A stretch of DNA of 64,000 nucleotides from Nocardia jejuensis NBRC 103114 (lineage in GTDB: Bacteria > Actinomycetota > Actinomycetes > Mycobacteriales > Mycobacteriaceae): positions 1-64,000 of the forward strand of contig NZ_BDBU01000013.1 of assembly GCF_001613145.1 (NCBI RefSeq), written 5' to 3'. Under the pieces are notes generated by a model that worked only from the letters and a program-made list of their open reading frames with translations, was not told the origin of the DNA and searched no databases. Both the position numbers and the translations under genes were made by a program. Positions 16,130-24,952 of this stretch are shown piece after piece; position 1 is the first letter of the stretch; the number at the start of each line of letters is the position of its first letter.

Positions 16130-16451
16130 GCCCGTACCGCCCCACTCGCGATGCGCCGTCGCTGGTCCCGCGCGTGCGCGGCCGCGCGCACGCGCTCACG
16201 ACGTGAGCGAAACCCCGAACCGGCCCAGCGTCCGTCATACCCGGGTCCGACCTCAGAGGTATACGGGCGGCTACCAGCGGCCGATGTATCGACACCGGAT
16301 CCGGCGCAGAATTTCGTGGGCGGTGCGCGATCACAGGTGCCCTTCAGGAACCTCACAGTCGCAACGGATCTGATGCACAGGTGCGGGTGTGAGGGTGGTG
16401 AATGCGCGCCCGCCGCGTGAACTCGATCGACCTGGTGAATGGGAGAAGACA
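16130..16451. other. Intergenic region with nested palindromes
   Basis: About 320 bases without a convincing gene. A 10-bp stem with 4-base loop (arms CGCGTGCGCG at 16171 and CGCGCACGCG ending 16194) abuts a second palindrome CTCACG-A-CGTGAG (16195-16207). Parts of both resemble the end of the MFS gene at 16056-16087, as if that end had been duplicated. The promoter for the gene at 16452 should lie in 16300-16440; no clear -35/-10 is seen. Confidence 0.4.
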
Positions 16452-16922
16452 GTGCCCGCAACGCTTCCGAGAACGGTTTCTCCGGCGACGCCGCACACGG
16501 TGCAGGACTACGGCCGCCATGGGTGGACGGTGACCGAAGCGTTCGATGGACTCCGGCTGATCACCGACGAGCGGATCGCGGCCGTCGAACTCACCGGCCC
16601 GCTGGCCGCCGGAGTCCGTCGATATCTGCGGGCCAACAACCTGTCCGGACCCGTGATCGAGATTCGGGGTGCGCAGCGGCGTGAGATCCACCTGGTCGTG
16701 GGTGCGGGCAAGGCCGCGCGGGCGATCGAGATGCTGCGCGAGGCCGGTGCGATCGTGCACACCGGTGGTGCGAGCTTCCCGCTCCCACTCGCCGGCGGAT
16801 CCGTCGACTGGGGTATCGCTCCCGACGAGGCTCGGTGGGTGCCGCCGCTGGTCGCGATCTCGGCGGCGGTGCGCGCGGTGAGCGCGCGCGCCCTGTCGCG
16901 ATCCGGTCGGCTGGCCTGCTGA
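16452..16922 (+). CDS. Hypothetical protein
   Basis: A 156-residue protein I do not recognise. It is soluble, with alternating strand and helix text such as LRLITDERIAAVELTGPLAAGVRRYL, PVIEIRGAQRREIHLVVGAG and AARAIEMLREAGAIV, and a final hydrophobic helix. GTG 16452 is preferred because GGGAGAAG sits 6 bases upstream; a longer frame opens at 16389. It is convergent with the PucR regulator, 28 bases apart. Confidence 0.6.
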   Translation: MPATLPRTVSPATPHTVQDYGRHGWTVTEAFDGLRLITDERIAAVELTGPLAAGVRRYLRANNLSGPVIEIRGAQRREIHLVVGAGKAARAIEMLREAGAIVHTGGASFPLPLAGGSVDWGIAPDEARWVPPLVAISAAVRAVSARALSRSGRLAC

Positions 16923-16950
16923 AGGGCGCGCGGGCCGGTGGATCCCACGC

Positions 16951-18210
16951 TCAGGTGCGGTAGCTGCGGGCGACCAGGGCAGAGCGCAGGTACCAGAGCC
17001 CGGTCAGCTGGGTCGGATCGAATCCGGTGAGGTGACCGATCCGCTTGAGCCGGTAGTCGATCGTGTTGGTGTGCACGTGCAGCAGCCGCGCGGTGCGGCG
17101 GCGGTTGAGATTGTTGGAGATGTGCCGCCGCAACGTGTCCACGAGTTCGGGGTACGCGTCGAGTGGATCGAGCAGCGATCCGAGGTATTCGCGGCCCGGA
17201 CCCGGCCGGGTGAGCTGGAATTCGAGTGCGAGCTCGTCGAAACCGTACAGCCCGCGCTCGCACTGCAGGCGCTGGACCATGTCCAGCAGTTCACGGGCCT
17301 GTTCGACGGCCCCGGGCACTTCTCGCGGCACGGCGGTCACGACAGTGGCCATCACCGAGACCTCGGCGGCCTCGGACAACCCCGCGATCAATTCGTCCAG
17401 ATCCGCGGGGGACGACGCGCCCGACGGAATCAGGATCGTGCCGCCGTCCACGCTCAGCAACGACAACGCCGAGGCCCCGCAGCGGGTGGCGAGTTCGGCC
17501 TGCACCCGGCGCAACTTGCGGCGCGCGACCACCTTGCCGTCGACCCGGATGTCGAATTCCTGCGGATGCGGCGGGATCGACACGGCCAGAACGTGATACG
17601 ACGGCGCGATCTCGATACCGCATTCGCGGGCCATGGTGGAGGTGGAGTGGCCGCCGAGCAGCGCCGAGGTGAGCGTGTGCACGGCGGTGTGATGTTCACT
17701 CACCACCGATCGCAGCTCCCGGACGTAGGCGAGGGAGATCTCCGTGGTCATCCGGTCGAGCATCCGGACCACCAATCGCAATCCGTAGAGCAGGTTTTCG
17801 TAGTCGCCCGCCGTGAGCACCGGTCCGGTGGCGTCGGTGCGCAATTGTCGCGACGCCGCGTTCGTCACCACCACGTCGACGCCGATCCTGAAGCCCTCGT
17901 GGACCGCGTGATGAATCGTGTCGATCGGCACGCCCTCGCGCGCCCACTGGGCCGCGGCATCCCGCAGCCTTTCGGTCTCGGCGGGTAGGTCTTCGCCGTC
18001 GAGCATGCCGATCGCCAGTTCCAGGCAGATCCGGGTGATCGCCGTGACGTCGCCGTGGATCGCGTCGCTGGGCAGGGTGCCGCAGGGCGCGACGTGCTCC
18101 ACGAAATGCCCGACCATGTGCTGCGAGAGCGCCAGGATGTCCTCGAGCGCGGCGGACATCGGCTTACCCGATACGCTCAGGCCAGGGCGCTCGCCGTTGT
18201 CGAATGTCAT
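16951..18210 (-). CDS. PucR/CdaR family transcriptional regulator
   Basis: A 419-residue regulator. The N-terminal 170 residues are helical and resemble the RsbRD-type sensor region found in actinobacterial PucR proteins. A central GGDEF-like/CdaR region (about 200-330) follows. The C-terminal HTH_30 domain is clear: LVDTLRRHISNNLNRRRTARLL followed by HVHTNTIDYRLKRIG (about 345-400). It may control the esterase gene immediately downstream in the opposite reading order (43 bases away, same strand), or act elsewhere; the ligand is unknown. Confidence 0.85.
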   Translation of the reverse strand: MTFDNGERPGLSVSGKPMSAALEDILALSQHMVGHFVEHVAPCGTLPSDAIHGDVTAITRICLELAIGMLDGEDLPAETERLRDAAAQWAREGVPIDTIHHAVHEGFRIGVDVVVTNAASRQLRTDATGPVLTAGDYENLLYGLRLVVRMLDRMTTEISLAYVRELRSVVSEHHTAVHTLTSALLGGHSTSTMARECGIEIAPSYHVLAVSIPPHPQEFDIRVDGKVVARRKLRRVQAELATRCGASALSLLSVDGGTILIPSGASSPADLDELIAGLSEAAEVSVMATVVTAVPREVPGAVEQARELLDMVQRLQCERGLYGFDELALEFQLTRPGPGREYLGSLLDPLDAYPELVDTLRRHISNNLNRRRTARLLHVHTNTIDYRLKRIGHLTGFDPTQLTGLWYLRSALVARSYRT

Positions 18211-18252
18211 CGCACACTCCTTCCGCTCGCGCGGCGTCGTCGGACCACCCGG

Positions 18253-19287
18253 CTAGCTCTCCAGGGCCCGCTGGAACATCGGCCAGGAATCATGCAGGTC
18301 CTGCTGCCAGTAGCCCCAGGAATGCGTTCCGCTGGGGCGCAGATTGAATGTCGCGGGGATGCCCAGATCCCGCATCCGCTCGGCGAGCGCACGGGCACAC
18401 CTGTCGGTGATCGCTTCCAGGACAACGCCACTGGTGAGCTGGCCGATGAGAGTGACCGGATTGTCGCGGATTCCCGGGCCGTCGAGGGTGTCGAGCGGTC
18501 CCGGAACACCGGTGCCGGTCGAGACGTAGACGGCGGTGCCGCGCAACTGATCCGCGTGCAGATAGGGATCGTTGGCGAGCCAGGCCGGATCATCGGGCAG
18601 GCCCCACATATTGGTGGGATTACCGCGCCACCGCACCACCACCGCATCGACGAAGAACCGGCCGAACGGGTCGCTGGTGCGAGCGCACCCGCTGTAGGAA
18701 CCGATGGCGCGGTACAGCCCCGGAGCGCCGATGGCGAGCTGGAAGACCGAGGTGCCCGACATGGAGATGCCCGCTATCGCGTTGGCGCCGTTGCCGTTCA
18801 GACCCGAATCGATGATCGGCGGCAGTTCCCTGGTGAGGAAGGTGCTCCAGCGCTGTCGTCCCAGCACCGGATCATCGGCCCGCCAATCGGTGAAATAGCT
18901 GCCGTTGCCACCCAGCGGCGTGACCACGGTGACCTGCTTGTCGCGGAAGAAGTCCACGATATCGGTCCGGTCCGGCCAACTGCTGCCGTCCAGGCCGCCG
19001 TTCGCTCCGTTGAGCAGGTAGACGACCGGGGACGGCACCGAACCGTCTTGGGCGCGAAGCACTTTCACGGTGAGCTCGGCGTCCATGGCACTCGAGTACA
19101 CCCGCAGGTCCAGCAGGCCGCCGGGAGCTTCGGACGCGGCGACCAGGTGAGATCCGTCGGCGGCCGGGCGCGCCGCGTCCAGGACGGCACCCGGGGTGAT
19201 CGGCTCGGCGCGCGCCGCCGGAGCCGCCCACAGCCAGGGCGCCACGACGACCGAGACGAGCGCCAGGAGCAGACCAGCTGATTTCAT
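18253..19287 (-). CDS. Antigen-85-like secreted esterase/mycolyltransferase (paralogue 1)
   Basis: A 344-residue exported alpha/beta hydrolase of the esterase/antigen-85 family, which in Mycobacteriales transfers mycolic or other acyl groups to trehalose or arabinogalactan. A signal peptide (LLLALVSVVVAPWLWAAPAARA) is followed by VVYLLNGANGG, the nucleophile elbow GISMSG (Ser near residue 185) and the catalytic His in GTHSWGYWQ (near 328). ATG 19287 has GGAGG 10 bases upstream. It shares long stretches (FTDWxxDDPxLGRxRWxTFLTRELPP, GISMxGTS) with the esterase at 24949, so the two are paralogues flanking the glycolipid operon. Confidence 0.85.
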   Translation of the reverse strand: MKSAGLLLALVSVVVAPWLWAAPAARAEPITPGAVLDAARPAADGSHLVAASEAPGGLLDLRVYSSAMDAELTVKVLRAQDGSVPSPVVYLLNGANGGLDGSSWPDRTDIVDFFRDKQVTVVTPLGGNGSYFTDWRADDPVLGRQRWSTFLTRELPPIIDSGLNGNGANAIAGISMSGTSVFQLAIGAPGLYRAIGSYSGCARTSDPFGRFFVDAVVVRWRGNPTNMWGLPDDPAWLANDPYLHADQLRGTAVYVSTGTGVPGPLDTLDGPGIRDNPVTLIGQLTSGVVLEAITDRCARALAERMRDLGIPATFNLRPSGTHSWGYWQQDLHDSWPMFQRALES

Positions 19288-19546
19288 CCGAGAAGCCTCC
19301 GATTGGGCCGGGTACGGCCGTTCGGCTGGTGACGCTAGGCCCACCGATCACCCCGGACAACGGGTATCGCCGCACTTTGGGAGGTCCTCGGGAGGATCAC
19401 TCACAGGTTTGGGATTCGTCACAGAATTCCGCTCCGGCTCTGGCCGGAGGGTTCGCGGGTGCCGTTCACTCGAAAGCCTGTTACCTGCGGGCAATTGGGC
19501 CGCGGTGACGGGACAGAGTCATCAGCTGCACGGATCGAGGGAATTC
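19288..19546. promoter_or_regulatory. Divergent promoter region of the glycolipid locus
   Basis: 259 bases between esterase paralogue 1 and the papA-like gene. It contains a 7-bp perfect stem-loop, CTCCGGC-TCTG-GCCGGAG (19432-19449), and a GGGAGGTCCTCGGGAGG stretch near 19379. Promoters for both directions must lie here. No known regulator box was recognised. Confidence 0.4.
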
Positions 19547-20965
19547 ATGGTCGCATTCGGCCTCTTCGACGACTGGCATCCCGAGCCGGGCCGGCTCACC
19601 ACCTGGACCGCGTCGCCACAGTCGCGGGTCGCGGTGGGGCGGGCTTCGGCACACGAGGTCGGGCCGTCCTACCAACAGGAGGCGTACCTGCGCACGGTCG
19701 GCCGTAACAGCGCTGCGGGACTGCGGGTTTCACGACTGTGCCTGATCTCCTTCGATATCGCCGCGGCGCCGGACCACCCGGCTCTCACCGCGGCGATCAA
19801 CGCGTTCCTGCGCCGGCACGACACCTTCTCCAGCTGGTTCGCCCGCGAGGCCGACGGGCGCATCGTGCGCCATGTCGCCGATCCCGCCGATATCGACTTC
19901 GCCGCCACCGAATACGGGCAGTTCACCGATGTCGAGGCACTGCGCGAGCGGGTGGAGGCCGAGACGCCGGGACCGTTCGAATGGGACTGCTTCTCCTTCG
20001 GCGTCATCGAGCGCGAGGAGTCGTTCACCATGTACGCGGTCGTGGACCATCTGCACACCGACGGTGTGGCGCAGGCGTTGTCCTGCATGGATCTGCTGCT
20101 GCTGTACGGCAACGAGTTGTCCGGTGGGGCAACGCCTTTACCGCCGGTGGACGGGCATATCGGCTACTGCGCGCGCGAGCGGACGCTCAACGAGCAGCTC
20201 ACCCTCGAGTCGCCCCCGATCCGCCGCTGGGTGGACCTGTTGCGGCGCAACGACGGTGACCTGCCGAAGTTCCCGCTCGAACTCGGGACGGGACTCGGAT
20301 ACACCCAGGGTGCGCAGGTCACCCTGCCCCTGTTCACCGAAACCGACGCCCTGCGCTTCGAGCAGGTGTGCGCGGAGCACGGCGGACGTTTCCTCGGCGG
20401 TCTGTTCGCGGCGCTGGCCGCGGTCGAATTCGAATTGACCGGCAATCAGGACTATTTCGGTCTCACCCCGGCCAACACCCGTTTCCTGCCCGGCGAGTCG
20501 GGGTCGGTGGGCTGGTACACCAATCTGATCCCGGTGGCGATCTCGGTACATCCCGAGGACAGCTTCACCTCGCTGGTGACGGTGGCGCAGGAGGCGGCCG
20601 AGCGGGCCAAGGATCTGACGGACATCTCGCTGCACCGGGTATTGGAACTGGTGACGCCCGAGCTGGGCATTCGAACCCGGCCGGGCTGGGCGGCCCCCAT
20701 GCTGTCCTACGTCGATGTGCGAAAGATGGCCGGTGCGGACATGTTCGACGCCATCAACGGTGGCCTCTACGGCAGCCGGGCGAGTTCGGGCGAGGTCTAC
20801 ATGTGGGTCAATCGCCTGCCCGAGGTCAGCACGCTCACCCTGCTGTTCCCCGATACGCCGCAGGCGCGCGCGGCCGTGGATCGCTATGTCCGGACGCTGA
20901 TCGAGGTCGTGACGGCCGTGGTCACCGACGGGGATCACGCGGTCCGCGTGCCGGCGCTGTCATGA
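19547..20965 (+). CDS. PapA-like acyltransferase (condensation-domain superfamily)
   Basis: A 472-residue member of the polyketide-associated acyltransferase (PapA) family, which esterifies sugars or diols with fatty or polyketide acyl groups during mycobacterial glycolipid synthesis. The catalytic HxxxDG motif is DHLHTDGV (near residue 170). Further conserved text: FLRRHDTFSSWF, GLTPANTRFLPGESGSVGWYTNLIPV, which matches the shape of PapA1/PapA2-type enzymes. ATG 19547 has GAGGGA 5 bases upstream. First gene of a five-gene operon; its stop overlaps the next start (ATGA). Confidence 0.8.
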   Translation: MVAFGLFDDWHPEPGRLTTWTASPQSRVAVGRASAHEVGPSYQQEAYLRTVGRNSAAGLRVSRLCLISFDIAAAPDHPALTAAINAFLRRHDTFSSWFAREADGRIVRHVADPADIDFAATEYGQFTDVEALRERVEAETPGPFEWDCFSFGVIEREESFTMYAVVDHLHTDGVAQALSCMDLLLLYGNELSGGATPLPPVDGHIGYCARERTLNEQLTLESPPIRRWVDLLRRNDGDLPKFPLELGTGLGYTQGAQVTLPLFTETDALRFEQVCAEHGGRFLGGLFAALAAVEFELTGNQDYFGLTPANTRFLPGESGSVGWYTNLIPVAISVHPEDSFTSLVTVAQEAAERAKDLTDISLHRVLELVTPELGIRTRPGWAAPMLSYVDVRKMAGADMFDAINGGLYGSRASSGEVYMWVNRLPEVSTLTLLFPDTPQARAAVDRYVRTLIEVVTAVVTDGDHAVRVPALS

Positions 20966-22452
20966 CGGTCAGGATCTCGGGAGCCACCGGGGGCCCCGAG
21001 TGTCCGGCCACGACGCCGAACCCGTGGGGTGCGCTGTCGGCGTGCCTGGTGGCGGTATTCATGCAGATGCTGGATCTGACCATCGTGCACACCGCGGTGC
21101 CCGCGGTGGCGCGTGATCTGCGCGCGGGTGGTTCGGCGCAATTGCTCATCGTCACCGGGTACGGGCTGGCGTTCGCCTGCACCCTGCTCACCGCGGCACG
21201 GGTCGGGGACCTGCTCGGCAGGCGGGCGGTGTTCCTGGTCGCCATGACCGGCTTCGCCGGAGCCTCGTTGTGGTGCGGACTGGCTACGGGCGCAGTCGAA
21301 TTGGTGTCGGCGCGGGGTGTGGCGGGAGTGGCGGCGGCGGCGGCCTCCGCGCAGGTCATCGCGATCATCACCGGGGCGTTCACCGACCGCGGGCGAACCG
21401 TGGCGTTCGGGGTGTACGGCGCGGTGGCCGGACTCGCGGGAATGGCGGGACCGCTCGTGGGCGGCGCGCTGGTGGACGCGGATGCGCTCGGGATGGGGTG
21501 GCGGACCATCTTTCTGATCAATGTGCCGCTGGGCGGGGTGGCGGTGCTGCTGGGGTACCGGTACGTCGGGGTTCGCGGCGGCAGAAGGATACGGGCGGTC
21601 GAGGGTGATGCCCGGGCGCACACGGGCGGCCCCGTGCCGGCGGGCATCGCGGACCGCCTCGATGTGCGGGGCGCGCTGCTGTCCGCGGTGGGGCTCGGCC
21701 TGCTGGTCTACCCGTTGACCTCCGGTAGCGAAATGGGTTGGCCACCGGGCATGTTCGCGCTCCTCGCGCTGTCGGTTCCGGTGCTCGCGATCTTCGTGCG
21801 GGACCAGCGACGGCGGGCGGCGAGCGGGGCCGAATCGCTGGTGCGGCCGCAAGTGTTCGCCGATCGGTCCTTCGCGGTGGGCACCGTGCTGACAGCGGTG
21901 TTCTTCGGCATGTTCACCGCACTGCTGTTCACGGTATCGGTGACCGTGCAGACGGGGCTGGGCTGGTCGGCCTCCCATACCGGGCTGCTCATGCTGCCGT
22001 TCGCGGTCGGCGCGATCGCCGGGGCGCTGTCTTCGCCGCTGCTGGTGTCGCGGTGGGGACCTCGGGCACTGACGCTCGGTGTCACGGTGTTCGCGGTCGC
22101 GCTGGGGGCGCTCGCAGAGACCGTGCACACGCGGGGGTCCGCACTGGAAATCGGCGTGCTGGCCTGGCCGGTGTTCGCGGCCGGTGCCGGGATGGGCTGG
22201 TTCGCCGCGCCGCTGCCCTCGCTCATGCTGGCGGGGGTCGCGGATCGGCTGGCGGGGTCGGCGTCGGGCTTGGTGCCGACTGTGCAGCAGGTGGGCAGTT
22301 GCCTCGGAGCGGCGGTACTGGGCATGGTGTTCTTCGACCGGGTCGCGGCGCAGTCGTATACGGCCGCGATCACCACTGTCCTGTGGATCATGTCGGGAAT
22401 ATCGGCGGGTTTGGCCGTGCTGACCTTCGCACTGCCGAGGTCGCGATCATGA
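20962..22452 (+). CDS. MFS transporter (DHA2-like, probable lipid or drug exporter)
   Basis: A 496-residue, 14-helix major facilitator. Helix 1 has the family motif VAVFMQMLDLTIVHTAVPAV (motif D1), motif A is RVGDLLGRR, and motif C-like GLAGMAGPLVGGALVD follows. Sandwiched by ATGA overlaps between the acyltransferase and a glycosyltransferase, it probably exports or flips the glycolipid or its precursor, the role MmpL proteins have in mycobacterial sulfolipid loci. The frame stays open far upstream, but ATG 20962 is fixed by the overlap. Confidence 0.85.
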   Translation: MTVRISGATGGPECPATTPNPWGALSACLVAVFMQMLDLTIVHTAVPAVARDLRAGGSAQLLIVTGYGLAFACTLLTAARVGDLLGRRAVFLVAMTGFAGASLWCGLATGAVELVSARGVAGVAAAAASAQVIAIITGAFTDRGRTVAFGVYGAVAGLAGMAGPLVGGALVDADALGMGWRTIFLINVPLGGVAVLLGYRYVGVRGGRRIRAVEGDARAHTGGPVPAGIADRLDVRGALLSAVGLGLLVYPLTSGSEMGWPPGMFALLALSVPVLAIFVRDQRRRAASGAESLVRPQVFADRSFAVGTVLTAVFFGMFTALLFTVSVTVQTGLGWSASHTGLLMLPFAVGAIAGALSSPLLVSRWGPRALTLGVTVFAVALGALAETVHTRGSALEIGVLAWPVFAAGAGMGWFAAPLPSLMLAGVADRLAGSASGLVPTVQQVGSCLGAAVLGMVFFDRVAAQSYTAAITTVLWIMSGISAGLAVLTFALPRSRS

Positions 22453-24020
22453 CGCGAGGCTCCCTGGACGTCCATCGGCGCACGAGCGATCCGCACCAGG
22501 ATCTGTTGCACCCGTGGGCTGTTCGCGACGTTGCCGTTCTCTCGGCGGCGGTGGCGGCGCTACTGGGCGCACGAGCGGGGAGGTACGGCTACTTCGGCGA
22601 TGAACTGTATTTTCTCGCGGCGGGACGCAGGCTCGCGGTCGGCTATGTCGACCAGGGGCCGCTGGTGCCCGTGCTGGCCCGGTGCGCTGCCTGGCTCGCA
22701 CCGGATTCGCTGCTGGTGCTGCGGCTTCCAGCGATCGCGTGCGCGGTGGCATCGATCTGGATCTGCGCGGCGCTGGCCCGGGAGTTCGGGGGTGGCCGCC
22801 GCGCGCAGGTGACGGCGGCGCTCGCCGGAGCCACCATGCCGTTCCTGATCACGCAGGCCGCGACGCTCTCGACGTTCGCGCTGGACTCCACGCTCTCGGC
22901 GGCGATGCTCTGGATGGTGGTGCGGTGGTGCCGGATTCGCGATGATCGGCTGTTCATCGCGGTGGGTGTGCTGGCGGCGGTCGATCTCCAGGTGAAGTTG
23001 CTGCTCCCGGTGCTGGTCGCGGGGTTGGCGTTCGGGCTGCTGCTCTGCGGGCCGCGGGCCGTTTTTCGGCGCACGGCGGCGGGGGCGACGGTGGCGATCG
23101 TCGCGTTCAGCGCGATTCCGGCGCTGGGTTGGCAGGCTCGGCACGGGTGGCCGCAACTGGCGATGGGCTCGGTGATCGCGGAGGAACAGCGGGCCGCGAC
23201 CGGCGGCGCCGCCGGGCTTCCGCTCCAGCTGGCGCTGTTGCTCGGGGTGCTCGGCGGGGTGCTGGCCGGTGTGGGATTGTGTGCGCTGCTGTGCTTCCCG
23301 GCGCTGCGGGCCTATCGGTTCACCGCCGTTGCCACGCTCACACAGCTGACCTTCGTCGTCGTCACATCCTCCCGCCCCTACTACCTCGCGGGGGTGTTTC
23401 CCGTGCTCGTGGCCGCCGGCGCGGTGTGGGCCGGCAGTCGCCACCGATCGAAGTGGTTCACGGTGACCGGTTTCGGGTCCGCCGCGGTGTCGGTGGTCGT
23501 CACCGTCGCCGCGATATGCCTACTGCCTCGGCCACTGTCGGATCTGCGAGAACCCGCCGAGAGTCAGCGGGCGATCTCCGAGCGGTCACGTCTGTTCGGT
23601 GTGAACGGGTGGGCGGCGCTGAGCGAGGCGGTCACCCGGGCCGCGCGCGACCTTCCGGCCGATGCGCGCGAGCACGCCGTCCTCATCACCGAGAACTACT
23701 GGCAGGCAGCGGCTCTCGACCGATTCGGGAACGACCTGCCTGCGGTGTACAGCCCGAATCGCGGGTTCGCCTACTTCGGGATTCCGCCCGAGAACGCCAC
23801 CACGGCGCTCTACGTCGGCGGCGAGTCTGCGGAAAACACTCTGCGGCAGACCTTTTCATCGGTCACGGCGGTGTCCCACCTGGATGATCGGCTGGGATTC
23901 CCGGGCATCACCCGGGACGTCGTGATCTGGCGTTGTGACCAGCCGCGCGCACCCTGGACCACCGTGTGGCCGCGATGGCGCACCGATACCTTCGTGCCGG
24001 ACAGAGGAATACACCCATGA
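22449..24020 (+). CDS. GT39/ArnT-like polyprenyl-phosphate-sugar glycosyltransferase
   Basis: A 523-residue multi-pass membrane glycosyltransferase of the PMT/ArnT (GT-C) superfamily. The first extracytoplasmic loop has the catalytic acidic pair in YGYFGDELYFLAAGRRLAVGYVDQGPLVP (residues about 48-75, read in two pieces), typical of Dol-P/polyprenyl-P-dependent enzymes. About ten helices follow, then a C-terminal extracytoplasmic domain (VLITENYWQAAALDRFG, AYFGIPPENATTALYVGG). It would add a sugar from a lipid-linked donor to an acceptor outside the cytoplasm. ATG 22449 overlaps the transporter stop. Confidence 0.8.
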   Translation: MTRGSLDVHRRTSDPHQDLLHPWAVRDVAVLSAAVAALLGARAGRYGYFGDELYFLAAGRRLAVGYVDQGPLVPVLARCAAWLAPDSLLVLRLPAIACAVASIWICAALAREFGGGRRAQVTAALAGATMPFLITQAATLSTFALDSTLSAAMLWMVVRWCRIRDDRLFIAVGVLAAVDLQVKLLLPVLVAGLAFGLLLCGPRAVFRRTAAGATVAIVAFSAIPALGWQARHGWPQLAMGSVIAEEQRAATGGAAGLPLQLALLLGVLGGVLAGVGLCALLCFPALRAYRFTAVATLTQLTFVVVTSSRPYYLAGVFPVLVAAGAVWAGSRHRSKWFTVTGFGSAAVSVVVTVAAICLLPRPLSDLREPAESQRAISERSRLFGVNGWAALSEAVTRAARDLPADAREHAVLITENYWQAAALDRFGNDLPAVYSPNRGFAYFGIPPENATTALYVGGESAENTLRQTFSSVTAVSHLDDRLGFPGITRDVVIWRCDQPRAPWTTVWPRWRTDTFVPDRGIHP

Positions 24021-24952
24021 TCCATCGGAATATGCACTCCCCCGGGGTCACCTGGTTCCACCGGGACTGGTCTCAGCGGGAACTGATCGAACGCAAGGAC
24101 GGCCGCACCGTGTCGGTGGTGCTGCCGGCGCTGAACGAGCAGGACACCGTCGCCGGGGTGCTGGCCTCGATTCGACCCCTGGTGGGCAGCCTCGTCGACG
24201 AGCTGGTCGTGGTGGATTCGGGCTCCACCGACGAGACCGTGCGGGTGGCCGAATCAGCGGGCGCCACCGCGGTATACAGCTGCGAGGAGGTACTCCCGGG
24301 CATTCCGGCTCGGCCGGGCAAGGGTGAGGTGCTGTGGCGCTCGCTCGCGGTGACCACCGGCGATCTGGTCGTGTACATCGATTCGGATCTGCTGGCCCCC
24401 AATCCGCGGTTCGTCCCCGCCCTGCTGGCGCCGATGCTCTTCGACGACGGCATCGAACTGGTGAAGGGTTACTACCGGCGGCCATTGGCCGCGGACCTGC
24501 ACGGCGATCCCGAGGGTGGCGGCCGGGTGACGCAATTGGTGGCGCGGCCGCTGCTCACGGCGCTGGCCCCGGAGCTCGGCGAGGTGCTGCAACCACTCGG
24601 CGGCGAGTACGCGGCGACCCGAAAACTCCTGTCCACCATCCCCTTCGCACCGGGTTACGGGGTCGAGATCGGCATTCTGCTCGATACCTGGCAGCGACAC
24701 GGGGCCCAGGCCATCGCGCAGGTCGATCTGGGCACGCGGATCCATCGCAACCGGCCCACCCACGAGCTGGCCGATATGAGCCGGCAGCTCATCGCCACCA
24801 TGCTCGATCGGCTCGGCATCCGCGATTCGGGTCTGGGGCTCTCCAGATACCGGCCGGAAGGGGCGATCTGGGAGCGCACGGTCAGCACCGTGTCGCTCAT
24901 CGACAGGCCACCCATGGGCAGCCTCCCCGCACTCGACGAGGTGCTGCCATGA
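24017..24952 (+). CDS. Glucosyl-3-phosphoglycerate synthase (GpgS) homologue
   Basis: A 311-residue GT81 glycosyltransferase closely similar along its length to M. tuberculosis GpgS (Rv1208), which makes glucosyl-3-phosphoglycerate from an NDP-glucose and 3-phosphoglycerate, the first step of methylglucose lipopolysaccharide. Shared text includes VSVVLPALNEQDTV, VDSGSTDET, PGKGEVLWRSL, the metal-binding DSD in YIDSDLL, GEYAATR, FAPGYGVEIG, HRNRP and DRPPM. Compared with Rv1208 it is slightly shorter at the N-terminus. Because it sits inside a glycolipid-like operon it may be a paralogue dedicated to that product. ATGA overlaps on both sides. Confidence 0.85.
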   Translation: MIHRNMHSPGVTWFHRDWSQRELIERKDGRTVSVVLPALNEQDTVAGVLASIRPLVGSLVDELVVVDSGSTDETVRVAESAGATAVYSCEEVLPGIPARPGKGEVLWRSLAVTTGDLVVYIDSDLLAPNPRFVPALLAPMLFDDGIELVKGYYRRPLAADLHGDPEGGGRVTQLVARPLLTALAPELGEVLQPLGGEYAATRKLLSTIPFAPGYGVEIGILLDTWQRHGAQAIAQVDLGTRIHRNRPTHELADMSRQLIATMLDRLGIRDSGLGLSRYRPEGAIWERTVSTVSLIDRPPMGSLPALDEVLP

